DNA of 49,105 nt, taken from Deltaproteobacteria bacterium. Its GTDB lineage: Bacteria > Myxococcota_A > UBA9160 > UBA4427. Below are positions 1-7,756 of the stretch, piece by piece (position 1 is the stretch's first letter; each line of letters begins with the position of its first letter). The notes beneath the pieces are model-generated. The model was not told the DNA's origin. It made no database searches and worked only from the letters and a program-made list of their open reading frames with translations. The stretch spans positions 1-49,105 of the forward strand of contig JAJDAO010000094.1 in NCBI GenBank assembly GCA_029261835.1, read 5' to 3'. The position numbers and the translations under genes are program-made.

Positions 1-144
1 GCGACTATATCGGCGCCCAGACGCCTCGCGGGCAAGGCGGGAGACCGCAGGAATATCCGTCGATATTTCAAGGGATTCCCAACGCAGCCAGCGAGGATGG
101 ATGGTCGTCGAGATAGCTGGCGAACTTCTGAGACAGGACACTAG
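1..144. repeat. Palindromic dispersed repeat element, copy A (left end cut by window start)
   Basis: Non-coding imperfect palindrome. Outer arms CTATATCG (5-12) and CGAGATAG (109-116) pair with one mismatch. Inner arms CCTCGCGGGC (24-33) and GCCAGCGAGG (87-96) pair with one mismatch. The core GAATATC (51-57) faces GATATTTC (62-69). The right flank ends in GACAGGACACTAG (132-144). The segment 81-104 (AACGCAGCCAGCG followed by AGGATGGATGG) recurs with one mismatch at 49056-49079, and CCCAGACG (16-23) recurs at 48985-48992. No open frame or transposase is present, so this looks like a non-autonomous MITE- or REP-like element. The family name is unknown to me. Confidence 0.7.
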
Positions 145-151
145 GGCCGAC

Positions 152-913
152 TCAGACCAGCCGGGGCAGGATTTCGCCGATCGAGCCCTGTAGCAGAAAG
201 TCGGCCAGCCGGTCCATCTCGGTGGGCTCGGCGTTGATGATGATCACGCGGGCGCCGGCCTGCTTGGCGAGCGGAACGACGCCGGCGATCGGGTAGACGG
301 AGAGCGTCGTCCCCACGGCGAGCATCAGATCGCACCGCTTCGCCGCCAACTCCGCGCGCGCAAGATCCTCGGCCACGAGCCCCTGGCCGAACGAGATGGT
401 CGCCGATTTCAAGATCCCGTTGCAGCGCTGGCAGGGGGGATCTTCCTCGCCGGCACGAACGCGTGCGAGCGTGCCCTGCATGGGCGTGCGCTCGCCGCAC
501 TCCATGCAGACCACCTCGTGCAGTGTTCCGTGTATCTCGACCATGAGTGGCGGACTCGTGCCGGCCGCCTGGTGCAGCCCGTCGACGTTCTGCGTGATCA
601 GGCAGTCGAGCTTGCCGCGTCTCTCCAGCTCGACCAGGGCCCGGTGCCCGGCGTTGGGCTCGCGGGATGCGGTCGCGGCCGCCAGTTTCATCTGCCAGGC
701 GCGCCTTCGTACGTCCGGATCGGACATGTAGTGCTGCAGCGTGGCCATCTTCTCGGCGCTCGGATCCTTCGTCCATACGCCCTTGGGTCCGCGAAAGTCG
801 GGAATGCCGGAGTCCGTGGAGATGCCGGCACCGGTCAACGCGACGACACGCTCGGCCCTGTCGATCGCGCGCCGCGCGAGCGCGATCGCCGCCTCCAGTG
901 GCTGCTGCTTCAT
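152..913 (-). CDS. NAD-dependent protein deacylase, SIR2 (sirtuin) family
   Basis: Sirtuins remove acyl groups from protein lysines using NAD+, giving nicotinamide and O-acyl-ADP-ribose; this one should be cytosolic. The 253-residue protein shows the NAD-binding GAGIS motif (28-32), TQNVDGLH (107-114) with catalytic His128 in EIHGT, and a Zn ribbon formed by Cys136/Cys139 and Cys161/Cys164. GTTLSVYP near 201-208 fits the second NAD-binding region. The frame stays open to 985, but the ATG at 913 gives the usual sirtuin N-terminus just before the Rossmann fold. It lies directly beside repeat copy A, with only 7 bp between the element's end and the stop codon. The family call is firm; the acyl preference cannot be read from the sequence. 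Confidence 0.93.
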   Translation of the reverse strand: MKQQPLEAAIALARRAIDRAERVVALTGAGISTDSGIPDFRGPKGVWTKDPSAEKMATLQHYMSDPDVRRRAWQMKLAAATASREPNAGHRALVELERRGKLDCLITQNVDGLHQAAGTSPPLMVEIHGTLHEVVCMECGERTPMQGTLARVRAGEEDPPCQRCNGILKSATISFGQGLVAEDLARAELAAKRCDLMLAVGTTLSVYPIAGVVPLAKQAGARVIIINAEPTEMDRLADFLLQGSIGEILPRLV

Positions 914-1120
914 GGCGTAATCTTGCCCGCTGATCGCGAGTGCGTCGAGTCGGGCGGCGCCTGCAGGGGAGCGCCCACCAAGCAAAACGGCGTTTTGCGT
1001 TAGCTCGCCGCGGGCCCTGCGACCACGTTCGGCTGCGGGCTCCCGTCCGCCGCGCAGAGGGTCCAGCGCGGCCAGGAACTCGACGGGCTGCTGCGGGAGG
1101 GGCGCCGATCGGCACCCCGC

Positions 1121-2179
1121 TCAGCAGCAGCCGAGTTCAATACTGTCGCGCTGGTCGTGCCAGTGTTCGGCATCGAGGTAGACGCCCCGAGCCGCCGCGC
1201 TTGCGAGCGTCCGGGACACGTCGATCACCCACGGGCCGTTGCGCTTCACCGAGAGTCGCACCCGCTGGCCCGGAGCGAGCGTCCGTTCACGGTCCCCGTC
1301 GAAGGCCAGCAGGCCCGGGCCCCTGAACTCGACCCACTCCGCCAGCTCGAGCCGCTGCGCACCCATGACGTGGACCTTGCGGTAGAGCCCGGGTGAGATC
1401 GGCGCCAGCAGCGCCCGCCCGCCTGCCTGCGGCGCAGTGCATTCGACATGCACCCCGAAGTCGTCATCCGGGCCACAGGGCTGCAGCATTCCGCCGACGG
1501 GAGACAGGCCGACCGCGCAGGGGAGAGCGCGGGCGAGCACGATTGTTCGCATCAGTCGCGGGTCGAAGGGAAGCAGGTTGCCCGTGCTGTCCCCCACCAT
1601 GTGAGCGGCGTCGACCAGCGCGAGATCGTCCTCTTCGTCTTCCACCTGGGCACGAACCACCTTCGTGCGACGGGCGGCCTCGGCCACGGGAACCCGTCCG
1701 GTGGCGACGAGCCCGGCGGCCGCACCGGCAACCGTCGCCTCCACCATGACGGGGAAGACGTTGTTGGTGCCGGTGGAGAGCGGCAGGATCAAGCTGTCGC
1801 TCCAGGCTCTGGCGACCACCCGATTGGTTCCGTCGCCACCGAGTACGGCGAGTGCTCCGCAGCCGGCCTCTCGCATGAGTGCGACGGCTGCGACGGTATC
1901 CGTCGGCTTGCAGCTCGCGCCTACGTCGCGCAGCTCGATCTCCACCTCGACGCCGAGCGCTTCGACGGCGCTCTGCGCGATGCGGAAGGGGTCGCGGACC
2001 AAGACGATGCGCTTCACGCCAGCCGCCGCCGCCCCGACGATCACGCGTTCGAGCTGGTTTCGCTTGCTCTCGTGCGTCGAACTCATGGCTCGTGCGAACA
2101 GACGTCGAGCGTCGCGTCCCGAAACGGGGTTGACGATGATGCCCAGCGGCCTGGTGTCGGGCTGGTTGTTCGGCGGCAT
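1121..2179 (-). CDS. ATP-NAD kinase / AcoX-like kinase family protein
   Basis: A 352-residue protein of the NAD kinase/diacylglycerol kinase superfold. It begins with a GIIVNPVSG strand (13-21) and carries the signature GGDGT (114-118), which binds nucleotide phosphates, then STGTNN (135-140). The C-terminal half (about 190-330) is a beta-rich domain ending in a Cys-Cys pair. The large distance between the N-terminal strand and GGDGT resembles the AcoX branch found beside acetoin-degradation genes rather than housekeeping PpnK, but no acetoin genes are visible here. The substrate is therefore unknown. It is separated from the upstream POT transporter by 34 bp on the same strand, so the two are probably co-transcribed. 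Confidence 0.8.
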   Translation of the reverse strand: MPPNNQPDTRPLGIIVNPVSGRDARRLFARAMSSTHESKRNQLERVIVGAAAAGVKRIVLVRDPFRIAQSAVEALGVEVEIELRDVGASCKPTDTVAAVALMREAGCGALAVLGGDGTNRVVARAWSDSLILPLSTGTNNVFPVMVEATVAGAAAGLVATGRVPVAEAARRTKVVRAQVEDEEDDLALVDAAHMVGDSTGNLLPFDPRLMRTIVLARALPCAVGLSPVGGMLQPCGPDDDFGVHVECTAPQAGGRALLAPISPGLYRKVHVMGAQRLELAEWVEFRGPGLLAFDGDRERTLAPGQRVRLSVKRNGPWVIDVSRTLASAAARGVYLDAEHWHDQRDSIELGCC

Positions 2180-2213
2180 CTCAACTCTCTCCGAGCGTTC
2201 TCTCAGCTCTCTC

Positions 2214-3569
2214 TCAATTCTCTCCGGAGTCGGCCTCGTCCTGCAAATGCGCGCGTTCGTGGTAGCGCCGTGCGAACGGGATGAAGAGCAGTGCGGTGAG
2301 GAACATGGCGCCGGCGAAGAACAGGTAGTAGTCGACGCCGCTCAGCCGGCTGTTGCCCTGCTCGTCCTGGATGAGGAAGTTGACCGCCGAAGTGAAGAGA
2401 TTGCCGAGTGAGACAGATGTCAGATAGAGCGCCATCACCATCGACTTCAGTGCCTTCGGGGCCTGCGTATAGGAGAACTCGAGACAGGTGATCGAGACGA
2501 GGACCTCAGCGGCCGTGAGGATGACGAAGGCGAACAGGTGCCATCCGATGTCCGGGCGCTCGCCCGAGCTGATCCAGAGCTCGATCTGTGCATTGATGAG
2601 AAAGGGGATCACGATGAGGAAGAAGCCGACGGCGATCTTGCGAAGCGGAGTGAGGTGCACGACGCGATCGAGCCAGGGGTAGACGGCGAAGTTGAACGTC
2701 GGAATCAAAAGCATGATCAGGATCGGATTCGCCGCCTGGATCTGGGCGGCGTGCCACTCGATGCCGAGAAAATGACGGTCCATGTGATTCGCCTGCAGCA
2801 CCCAGGCGGAGCCGGATTGATCGAAGAGGGACCAGAACATCGCCACGAAGAGATAGAGCGTCGCCAGGCGAACGAGATTGCGGAGATTCTCGCGATCGAA
2901 TAGCTGGCGAGTGAACTCGCGTCGCCCGGGTGGAACATGCACGAAGCGATGACGGCCTGCCCAGAAGACGATCGTGGCGAGCAGCATCAGGCCACCGGGC
3001 ACGCCGAAGGCCACGTGGGGGCCGAAGTGCTTGAGAAGATAGGGTGTCAGCAGCATCGAGATGAAGGCGCCGAGGTTGATGGCAAAGTAGAAGTAGCCGA
3101 AGACCCGGCTCAGCAGGTGTGCGTTTGCCCGGCCGAATTGATCGCCGACGTGGGCCGAGACGCACGGCTTGATGCCACCCGAGCCGAGGGCGATCAGGAA
3201 CAGCCCCAGCGCGAGTCCCTGTCGCGTCGTGTCGACCGCCAGCACGGCGTGCCCCAGGCAGTACACGAGTGAGAGAGAGATGATGGTGCGGTACTTGCCT
3301 AGCCAGATGTCCGAAAGGAGCGCTCCGAGCAGGGGGGTCGCGTAGACCCCGAAGGTGAATAGGTGGAACAAGGACTTCGCCTCTGCCTCGCTCATCAGAT
3401 CTGCGTTTCCGTTGGCGTCCACCAAGTGCCGCGTCATGAAGACAACGAGCAACGCCCTCATGCCGTAGAAGCTGAAGCGCTCGGCCGCCTCGTTCCCGAT
3501 GATGTAGGGGATACCTCGGGGCATGCTCGGGCTCGGAGCGGGTGCGGTCTGGTACGGACTCTTCATCAT
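2214..3569 (-). CDS. POT/PTR2-family proton-coupled peptide transporter
   Basis: An inner-membrane proton-driven symporter of the major facilitator superfamily, normally importing di- and tripeptides. The 451-residue protein has about 12 hydrophobic helices. The family signature ExxERFxxYG appears as EAAERFSFYG near 28-37 in the first helix, where Glu and Arg couple proton and peptide movement; Phe replaces the more usual Tyr. Helix-end motifs of the family (GGIKPCVSAHVGDQFG near 130-145) are present. The start is a double ATG (3569/3566). Downstream on the same strand is the AcoX-like kinase, a likely operon partner. Substrate specificity is not readable; nitrate or amino acid transport is possible in this family. 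Confidence 0.87.
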   Translation of the reverse strand: MMKSPYQTAPAPSPSMPRGIPYIIGNEAAERFSFYGMRALLVVFMTRHLVDANGNADLMSEAEAKSLFHLFTFGVYATPLLGALLSDIWLGKYRTIISLSLVYCLGHAVLAVDTTRQGLALGLFLIALGSGGIKPCVSAHVGDQFGRANAHLLSRVFGYFYFAINLGAFISMLLTPYLLKHFGPHVAFGVPGGLMLLATIVFWAGRHRFVHVPPGRREFTRQLFDRENLRNLVRLATLYLFVAMFWSLFDQSGSAWVLQANHMDRHFLGIEWHAAQIQAANPILIMLLIPTFNFAVYPWLDRVVHLTPLRKIAVGFFLIVIPFLINAQIELWISSGERPDIGWHLFAFVILTAAEVLVSITCLEFSYTQAPKALKSMVMALYLTSVSLGNLFTSAVNFLIQDEQGNSRLSGVDYYLFFAGAMFLTALLFIPFARRYHERAHLQDEADSGEN

Positions 3570-3966
3570 CGGCTGCTGTCAGTCCCCGGGGATGCGCGCT
3601 TCATGGGCGCCCGCGCGCGAGCTTAACGCGGATCATTCGTGAAAGTCCTCACTCGCCCGTGGCGGACCCTCACGCATGATCTCGGGTCGACAGAGTTTTC
3701 CCGGTGGCCCGGTCTACGGTGTCCTTCCGAGCCGGTCCGCAGAGGCGATGTGCCGGAACCGCGCGGTGGCGATCTGCGGGCGGCCGGGATCAAGTCGGGG
3801 CTCCTCCATACGATAAGAAGATTGCAGCTGGAGCGGACCGCAAGGGCCAGCTGACGGCGGAAAACGCGGCCCGTGGCCTGTGCGCCTGGCTGGTGGTGAC
3901 ACGCCCTTCAGCCCGGTGCGATCGGTGAACCGGTTGCGGTGCCCGCTCAGCTCGCCGCGGGGTGCA
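3570..3966. other. Intergenic region between divergent POT transporter and cheB genes
   Basis: About 400 bp between the transporter start (minus strand) and the cheB start (plus strand), so it must hold both promoters. I found no convincing -35/-10 pair; TCGACA at 3687-3692 has no properly spaced -10. The short open frames in it lack ribosome binding sites and family features. The cheB frame runs open back to 3880 but without homology-like sequence. I see no hairpin or repeat. Confidence 0.5.
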
Positions 3967-5064
3967 ATGACCACCATCAGTGGCCAAGACCGGTTGAACG
4001 TGCTGATCGTCGACGATGAGGAGGCGTGCCAGCAGCTCATCGTGAACACGCTCGCGCGAATCCCCGGAGTCGTTGTGACGGGCGTCTGCGGAAGCGGTCG
4101 GAAGGCACTCGACTTCGTCGCGCGGACCCCGCCCGATCTGGTGCTACTCGACGTCGAGATGCCGGAGATGGATGGCCTCGCGGTATTGAAGATCCTCGCC
4201 GAGCACCATGCCGATGTCTCCGTTCTGATGGTGTCGGCCGTGCGTGACGCCAGCCGCACGTTGCAGGCATTGAGCCTGGGTGCGCTCGACTGTATTCCGA
4301 AGCCCGAAACGAACGGTTCGCAGTCACTGCAGCACGATCTGGCGCTGGGAATCCGCGTAGTCCGAGCCCGGAGACGGCGACGGGGATGGCGTGGTGCCGA
4401 CATCTCGAAGAAGCGCGAAACGAGAACTGTGAGCACCGGCGTCGCGAGCCCTCCACACACTTTGACGACGGAGCCGGAATCCCATGACAGCCTGGTCGTG
4501 ATCGGGGTCTCGACCGGGGGTCCACAGGCGCTCGAGAGGGTGATCCCGGCTCTGCCGAGCGATCTGCGCTCTGCGATCTTGGTGGTGCAGCACATGCCGA
4601 AGGGTTTCACCACCTGGCTGGCGAGGACACTCGACGGCAAGAGTCAAATGAACGTGCGAGAGGCAGAGAACGGCGAGTCGGTGATTCCGGGTCGCGTACT
4701 GGTCGCACCGGGTGGCTACCACATGGAGATCGAGCGGGCGCGTGGAGCGGGTTGCGCCACGGTCCGTCTGCGAGAGGGGCCGCTGCGCAACGAGTGCCGG
4801 CCGTCGGTCGATACGCTCTTCGAGTCGGTGGCGAAGAGCTATCCGGGGAGGCTGCTCTCGATCGTCATGACCGGCATGGGCGTCGACGGACGCGAAGGTG
4901 TGCGGAGGCTGAGGGAGCGCGGCGCTCGGAGCGTGACGCAGGACGAAGAGTCGTGCGTGATCTACGGAATGCCGAGAGCCGTGGTGGAGGCTCAGCTGTC
5001 GGATGAGGTCGTGGTGCTGGATCGGTTGGCCGCGCGGATCAAATCGTTCAGCGAAGATCGGTGA
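3967..5064 (+). CDS. cheB: Chemotaxis response regulator protein-glutamate methylesterase CheB
   Basis: CheB removes methyl groups from chemoreceptor glutamates and deamidates glutamines once phosphorylated by CheA. The 365-residue protein has an N-terminal receiver domain (10-125: acidic pair Asp16/Asp17, phosphoacceptor Asp62, Lys112), an Arg-rich linker (130-170) and a C-terminal methylesterase domain (175-362). The catalytic triad is complete: Ser182 in GVSTGG, His209 in QHMPKG and Asp307 in TGMGVDG. The ATG at 3967 starts just ahead of the receiver domain. It stands alone, with no cheA, cheR, cheW or receptor gene in the window, so it may serve a distant array or a non-chemotaxis pathway. 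A weak 6-bp hairpin (5077-5094) follows the stop. Confidence 0.93.
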   Translation: MTTISGQDRLNVLIVDDEEACQQLIVNTLARIPGVVVTGVCGSGRKALDFVARTPPDLVLLDVEMPEMDGLAVLKILAEHHADVSVLMVSAVRDASRTLQALSLGALDCIPKPETNGSQSLQHDLALGIRVVRARRRRRGWRGADISKKRETRTVSTGVASPPHTLTTEPESHDSLVVIGVSTGGPQALERVIPALPSDLRSAILVVQHMPKGFTTWLARTLDGKSQMNVREAENGESVIPGRVLVAPGGYHMEIERARGAGCATVRLREGPLRNECRPSVDTLFESVAKSYPGRLLSIVMTGMGVDGREGVRRLRERGARSVTQDEESCVIYGMPRAVVEAQLSDEVVVLDRLAARIKSFSEDR

Positions 5065-5161
5065 AGCGAGGGCTCCGCCTGACGCGCCTCAGGCTCCGAG
5101 TGCGGCATGCCCAGCAGGCCCCTCGCCAGGCTCTACGTACTGCCCCTGCGAAGGCTGTGCT

Positions 5162-6742
5162 TCACGAGGGGTTGCGGGGCGGCCCAGTGGTGATGCGGTT
5201 CGCCATCGTCCGAATCATTCGAACTGCCACCGATGAGTTGCAGGTGACGAGCTGTTCGAGTTCGGCTTCGTTGAAGAGGCAGGTCCAGACGGGACCGTGG
5301 GCCCGCATCGTTGCGGAGCGCGCCACCCCGGTGAGCGTGGAGATCGCGCCCATGAGAGTTCCCTCGCGATTCTCGATGTCGATGCGTTCGCCGCCCCGTT
5401 CGATGACGATCTCGCCACTCAGCAGCAGGAATGTGTGGTGCGCGGTCTCGCCCGCGGAGGACAGCACGTCTCCGTCCTCGAACTTGACGAAGTAACGGTC
5501 GAAGCCGGGTGTGCGGCAGATGGATGCCCACAGCGGATCTACCAGCGATTCGATCACCTGCTGGATCTCCTCAGGGTCCGTGTTGCTGCGGCGTGCCGCG
5601 GCGATGGTCTGCGTATCGAGGCCGAAGCCGCTCGCAACGGCGCGCACGCGCGCCAAGACCTCGGCCGCGCCGCCGGGTCGTCGGGCCGGGTCTATGTAGA
5701 GCATGCCCATGATGACCTCCTCCAGCGGGGGAGGGCAGCTGATGCAGACGTCGGATAGACGTCGCAGGCCGAAGATATTCCCGTCCTCTCTACGGCGCAG
5801 GACATCCGCCCGCTTGTTGAGGTCGATGCCGCTGTATAGCGCCCAGGCGGTGGCGCCGATGCCCCAGAGATCGGTTCGCAGATCGAAGGATTGGACGGCG
5901 CGGCTGTCCTGTTCGGGTGCGCGGTAGCCGTGGGTGCCGAGGCCGACGGCGATCTGGCCCTGGTGCAGCAGCCCGCGCGACATGCGGGATGCGTGTGAGA
6001 CACCAAAGTCGGTCAGAACATAGCCACCGTTCCCGTCCAGCAGGACGTTGGAGGGCTTGACGTCGAGGTGCAGGATCGAGGCTCGGTGGGCGGCACTCAG
6101 GGCCGCCAGGAGATCTGAGATCAGGCGCCAGGTCTGCTCCTCGCCCAAACGTCCGATCAGCGGCCAGGCATCGGCCAGGCTGCCACCCTGGAAATACTCG
6201 ACCACGGAGAAGGCGGCATCGTCTTCGAGGCTCCAGTCGTAGAGCACGGGAATGCGGGACATCTGGATGGCGCGCAGCGCGGCGAGTTCGCGCTTGAGCG
6301 AGTTCCTGGCCAGCGAGCCCTCGGTCTTGCCCAGTACCTTGACCGCCACGCGCGCAGGCGGCATGGTGCCCTCGCGTTGAGTCTGGCCGGCCGCGGCTTC
6401 GAGACAGTCGGCCAGGAACACAGAGCCAAAGCCGCCCGCGCCGAGCCGGCGGCCGAGACGGTAGGAGTAGCTCGCGCGAAGCACATCGCCGGTCTGTGGC
6501 TCGCGGCTCGGCGGCCGGCAGGCGCGGGCCAGGTCCTTCTCGTCCTCATCCCCGTCGCTGCGGGCGATCTCCGCCTCGGTCAGCGAGGCGGTGGTTCCGC
6601 CGTCCCGCTGCAGCTCTGCCGTGGCGTCCCTCTCGGCGCTACCGGCCGGACGCGCCGGTCGCCCGCTGTCGTCTCGTCGCCTGCTCAAGCGACTGCCTCC
6701 GGAGGCGAACTCGCCCGGCGCGCAGTGTTCGCGGTCGGGCAC
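5162..6742 (-). CDS. Serine/threonine protein kinase with C-terminal cyclic nucleotide-binding domain
   Basis: A 526-residue cytosolic protein joining an N-terminal disordered region (1-85), a Hanks-type kinase domain (about 93-370) and a cyclic nucleotide-binding (cNMP) beta-barrel (about 412-515). Kinase motifs are the glycine loop GAGGFGSVF (101-109), Lys135 in VAVKVLG, the catalytic loop HLDVKPSN (225-232), DFG (245-247), APE (275-277) and DLWGIG (291-296). The catalytic loop reads HLD where most kinases have HRD, which makes it a non-RD kinase. No transmembrane segment or PASTA repeat is visible. It probably starts with GTG at 6742. The fusion suggests kinase output controlled by a cyclic nucleotide, but ligand binding is not shown; the barrel's phosphate cassette is poorly conserved. 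Confidence 0.88.
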   Translation of the reverse strand: MPDREHCAPGEFASGGSRLSRRRDDSGRPARPAGSAERDATAELQRDGGTTASLTEAEIARSDGDEDEKDLARACRPPSREPQTGDVLRASYSYRLGRRLGAGGFGSVFLADCLEAAAGQTQREGTMPPARVAVKVLGKTEGSLARNSLKRELAALRAIQMSRIPVLYDWSLEDDAAFSVVEYFQGGSLADAWPLIGRLGEEQTWRLISDLLAALSAAHRASILHLDVKPSNVLLDGNGGYVLTDFGVSHASRMSRGLLHQGQIAVGLGTHGYRAPEQDSRAVQSFDLRTDLWGIGATAWALYSGIDLNKRADVLRRREDGNIFGLRRLSDVCISCPPPLEEVIMGMLYIDPARRPGGAAEVLARVRAVASGFGLDTQTIAAARRSNTDPEEIQQVIESLVDPLWASICRTPGFDRYFVKFEDGDVLSSAGETAHHTFLLLSGEIVIERGGERIDIENREGTLMGAISTLTGVARSATMRAHGPVWTCLFNEAELEQLVTCNSSVAVRMIRTMANRITTGPPRNPS

Positions 6743-6827
6743 GGGTGTTCCGTCGTCGCCGCCAATGACATCGGACGATTGGCGCGCAGGTCGGAGCGAA
6801 AACCCCCCTGCCGGGACGCCCCGCGGG

Positions 6828-6840
6828 CTAGGAGCCTGTC
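6828..6840. repeat. Solo copy of the repeat family's outer end (CTAGGAGCCTGTC)
   Basis: Thirteen bases identical at 12 positions to the left outer end of copy B (48953-48965) and at 10 of 13 positions, inverted, to the right outer end of copy A (132-144). On the minus strand it encodes the final residues and TAG stop of the small membrane protein. It could be a relic of an excised or degraded element, or chance. Confidence 0.4.
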
Positions 6841-7154
6841 GAGGTCGGGGGCGTCGACTCGCTATCGGAGGAGGCGGATCTCTCGGCGTCCGCTCGATCC
6901 TGCTTGAACTCCCGAATCCCCTTGTAACCGAACCATGCCGCCAGCACGCTCACGATCGCAAAGCCGACGCGATTGAAGAGGCGGTGTTCGAGCATCCCGG
7001 GGTCGGTCTCGATCCAGCCGTCGTAACCGAACCAGAGCACGCCGCCGAAGAGCAGCACGGGCAGGAATAGCGGGTGGTCGAACGGGGTCGGCGGCGGGCC
7101 CTGCTGCTCCTGCGTGGGCTCGCTCGGGAGCTTGTCGTTCTGATTCTCGGACAT
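6828..7154 (-). CDS. Small two-helix membrane protein, unknown function
   Basis: I do not recognise this 108-residue protein. It has a polar N-terminus rich in Gln and Pro (1-24), two likely transmembrane helices (about 29-44 and 57-74), both with aromatic WFGY motifs, and a charged, Ser/Thr-rich tail. Its last codons and TAG stop lie inside a 13-bp sequence (6828-6840) that matches the outer end of the repeat family at the window edges, so the tail may have been altered by a repeat insertion. The ATG at 7154 is chosen over 7166 because the extra residues look non-native; neither has a good ribosome binding site. It ends 85 bp upstream of the kinase start and may be co-transcribed with it. 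Confidence 0.6.
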   Translation of the reverse strand: MSENQNDKLPSEPTQEQQGPPPTPFDHPLFLPVLLFGGVLWFGYDGWIETDPGMLEHRLFNRVGFAIVSVLAAWFGYKGIREFKQDRADAERSASSDSESTPPTSTGS

Positions 7155-7254
7155 GAAGAGCAGCATAGCGTTGCAACTCGGGCGAGCCTAGAAGCCATCT
7201 CACAAACCCCTCCCGACCCTTGACCGCTTCGCGGCCCGGCGCAATCGTCTCGCC

Positions 7255-7746
7255 GTGGCGGGACGAGGCGAGCGTAAGAGCAGCTACATCACACCTCAGG
7301 GTTTTGAGAAGCTGCGGCGTGAGTACGAACACCTCTGGCGGGTCGAGCGCCCGAAGGTGACAGAGGCGGTATCTGTCGCGGCGGCGCTCGGAGATCGCTC
7401 GGAGAACGCGGACTACATCTACGGGAAGAAACGGCTGCGCGAGATCGACCGCAGAGTTCGTTTCCTTTCCAAGCGGATGGACGAGCTCACGGTCGTGGAC
7501 CCAGACTCGAGCCAGCGGTCCGATCGAGTCTACTTCGGGGCGTGGGTCACGCTGGAAGATGAGCGCGGAGAGACCATTCGCTATCGGGTGGTGGGCCCAG
7601 ACGAATTCGACGCGGCGGCGGGGATGATCAGTATGGATTCGCCGGTTGCGCGTTCGCTGATGGGTCGTGAGGTCGGCGACGAAGTGGTGGTCGTTCGTCC
7701 CAAGGGACGCACGACGTACACGATTCTGGCGATCACGTACGAATAG
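7255..7746 (+). CDS. greB: Transcription elongation factor GreB
   Basis: GreA/GreB factors enter the RNA polymerase secondary channel and trigger cleavage of backtracked transcripts. The 163-residue protein has the N-terminal coiled coil (about 8-78) with the tip motif LGDRSENADY, where Asp47 and Glu50 coordinate the catalytic Mg2+, and a C-terminal FKBP-like domain (about 85-160) ending with GRTTYTILAI. The YIYGKKRLREIDRR stretch after the tip is typical of GreB rather than GreA. The start is GTG at 7255 with no strong ribosome binding site. It is transcribed alone, divergent from the small membrane protein and convergent with the exported protein gene. Confidence 0.92.
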   Translation: MAGRGERKSSYITPQGFEKLRREYEHLWRVERPKVTEAVSVAAALGDRSENADYIYGKKRLREIDRRVRFLSKRMDELTVVDPDSSQRSDRVYFGAWVTLEDERGETIRYRVVGPDEFDAAAGMISMDSPVARSLMGREVGDEVVVVRPKGRTTYTILAITYE

Positions 7747-7756
7747 GCAGACGCGC

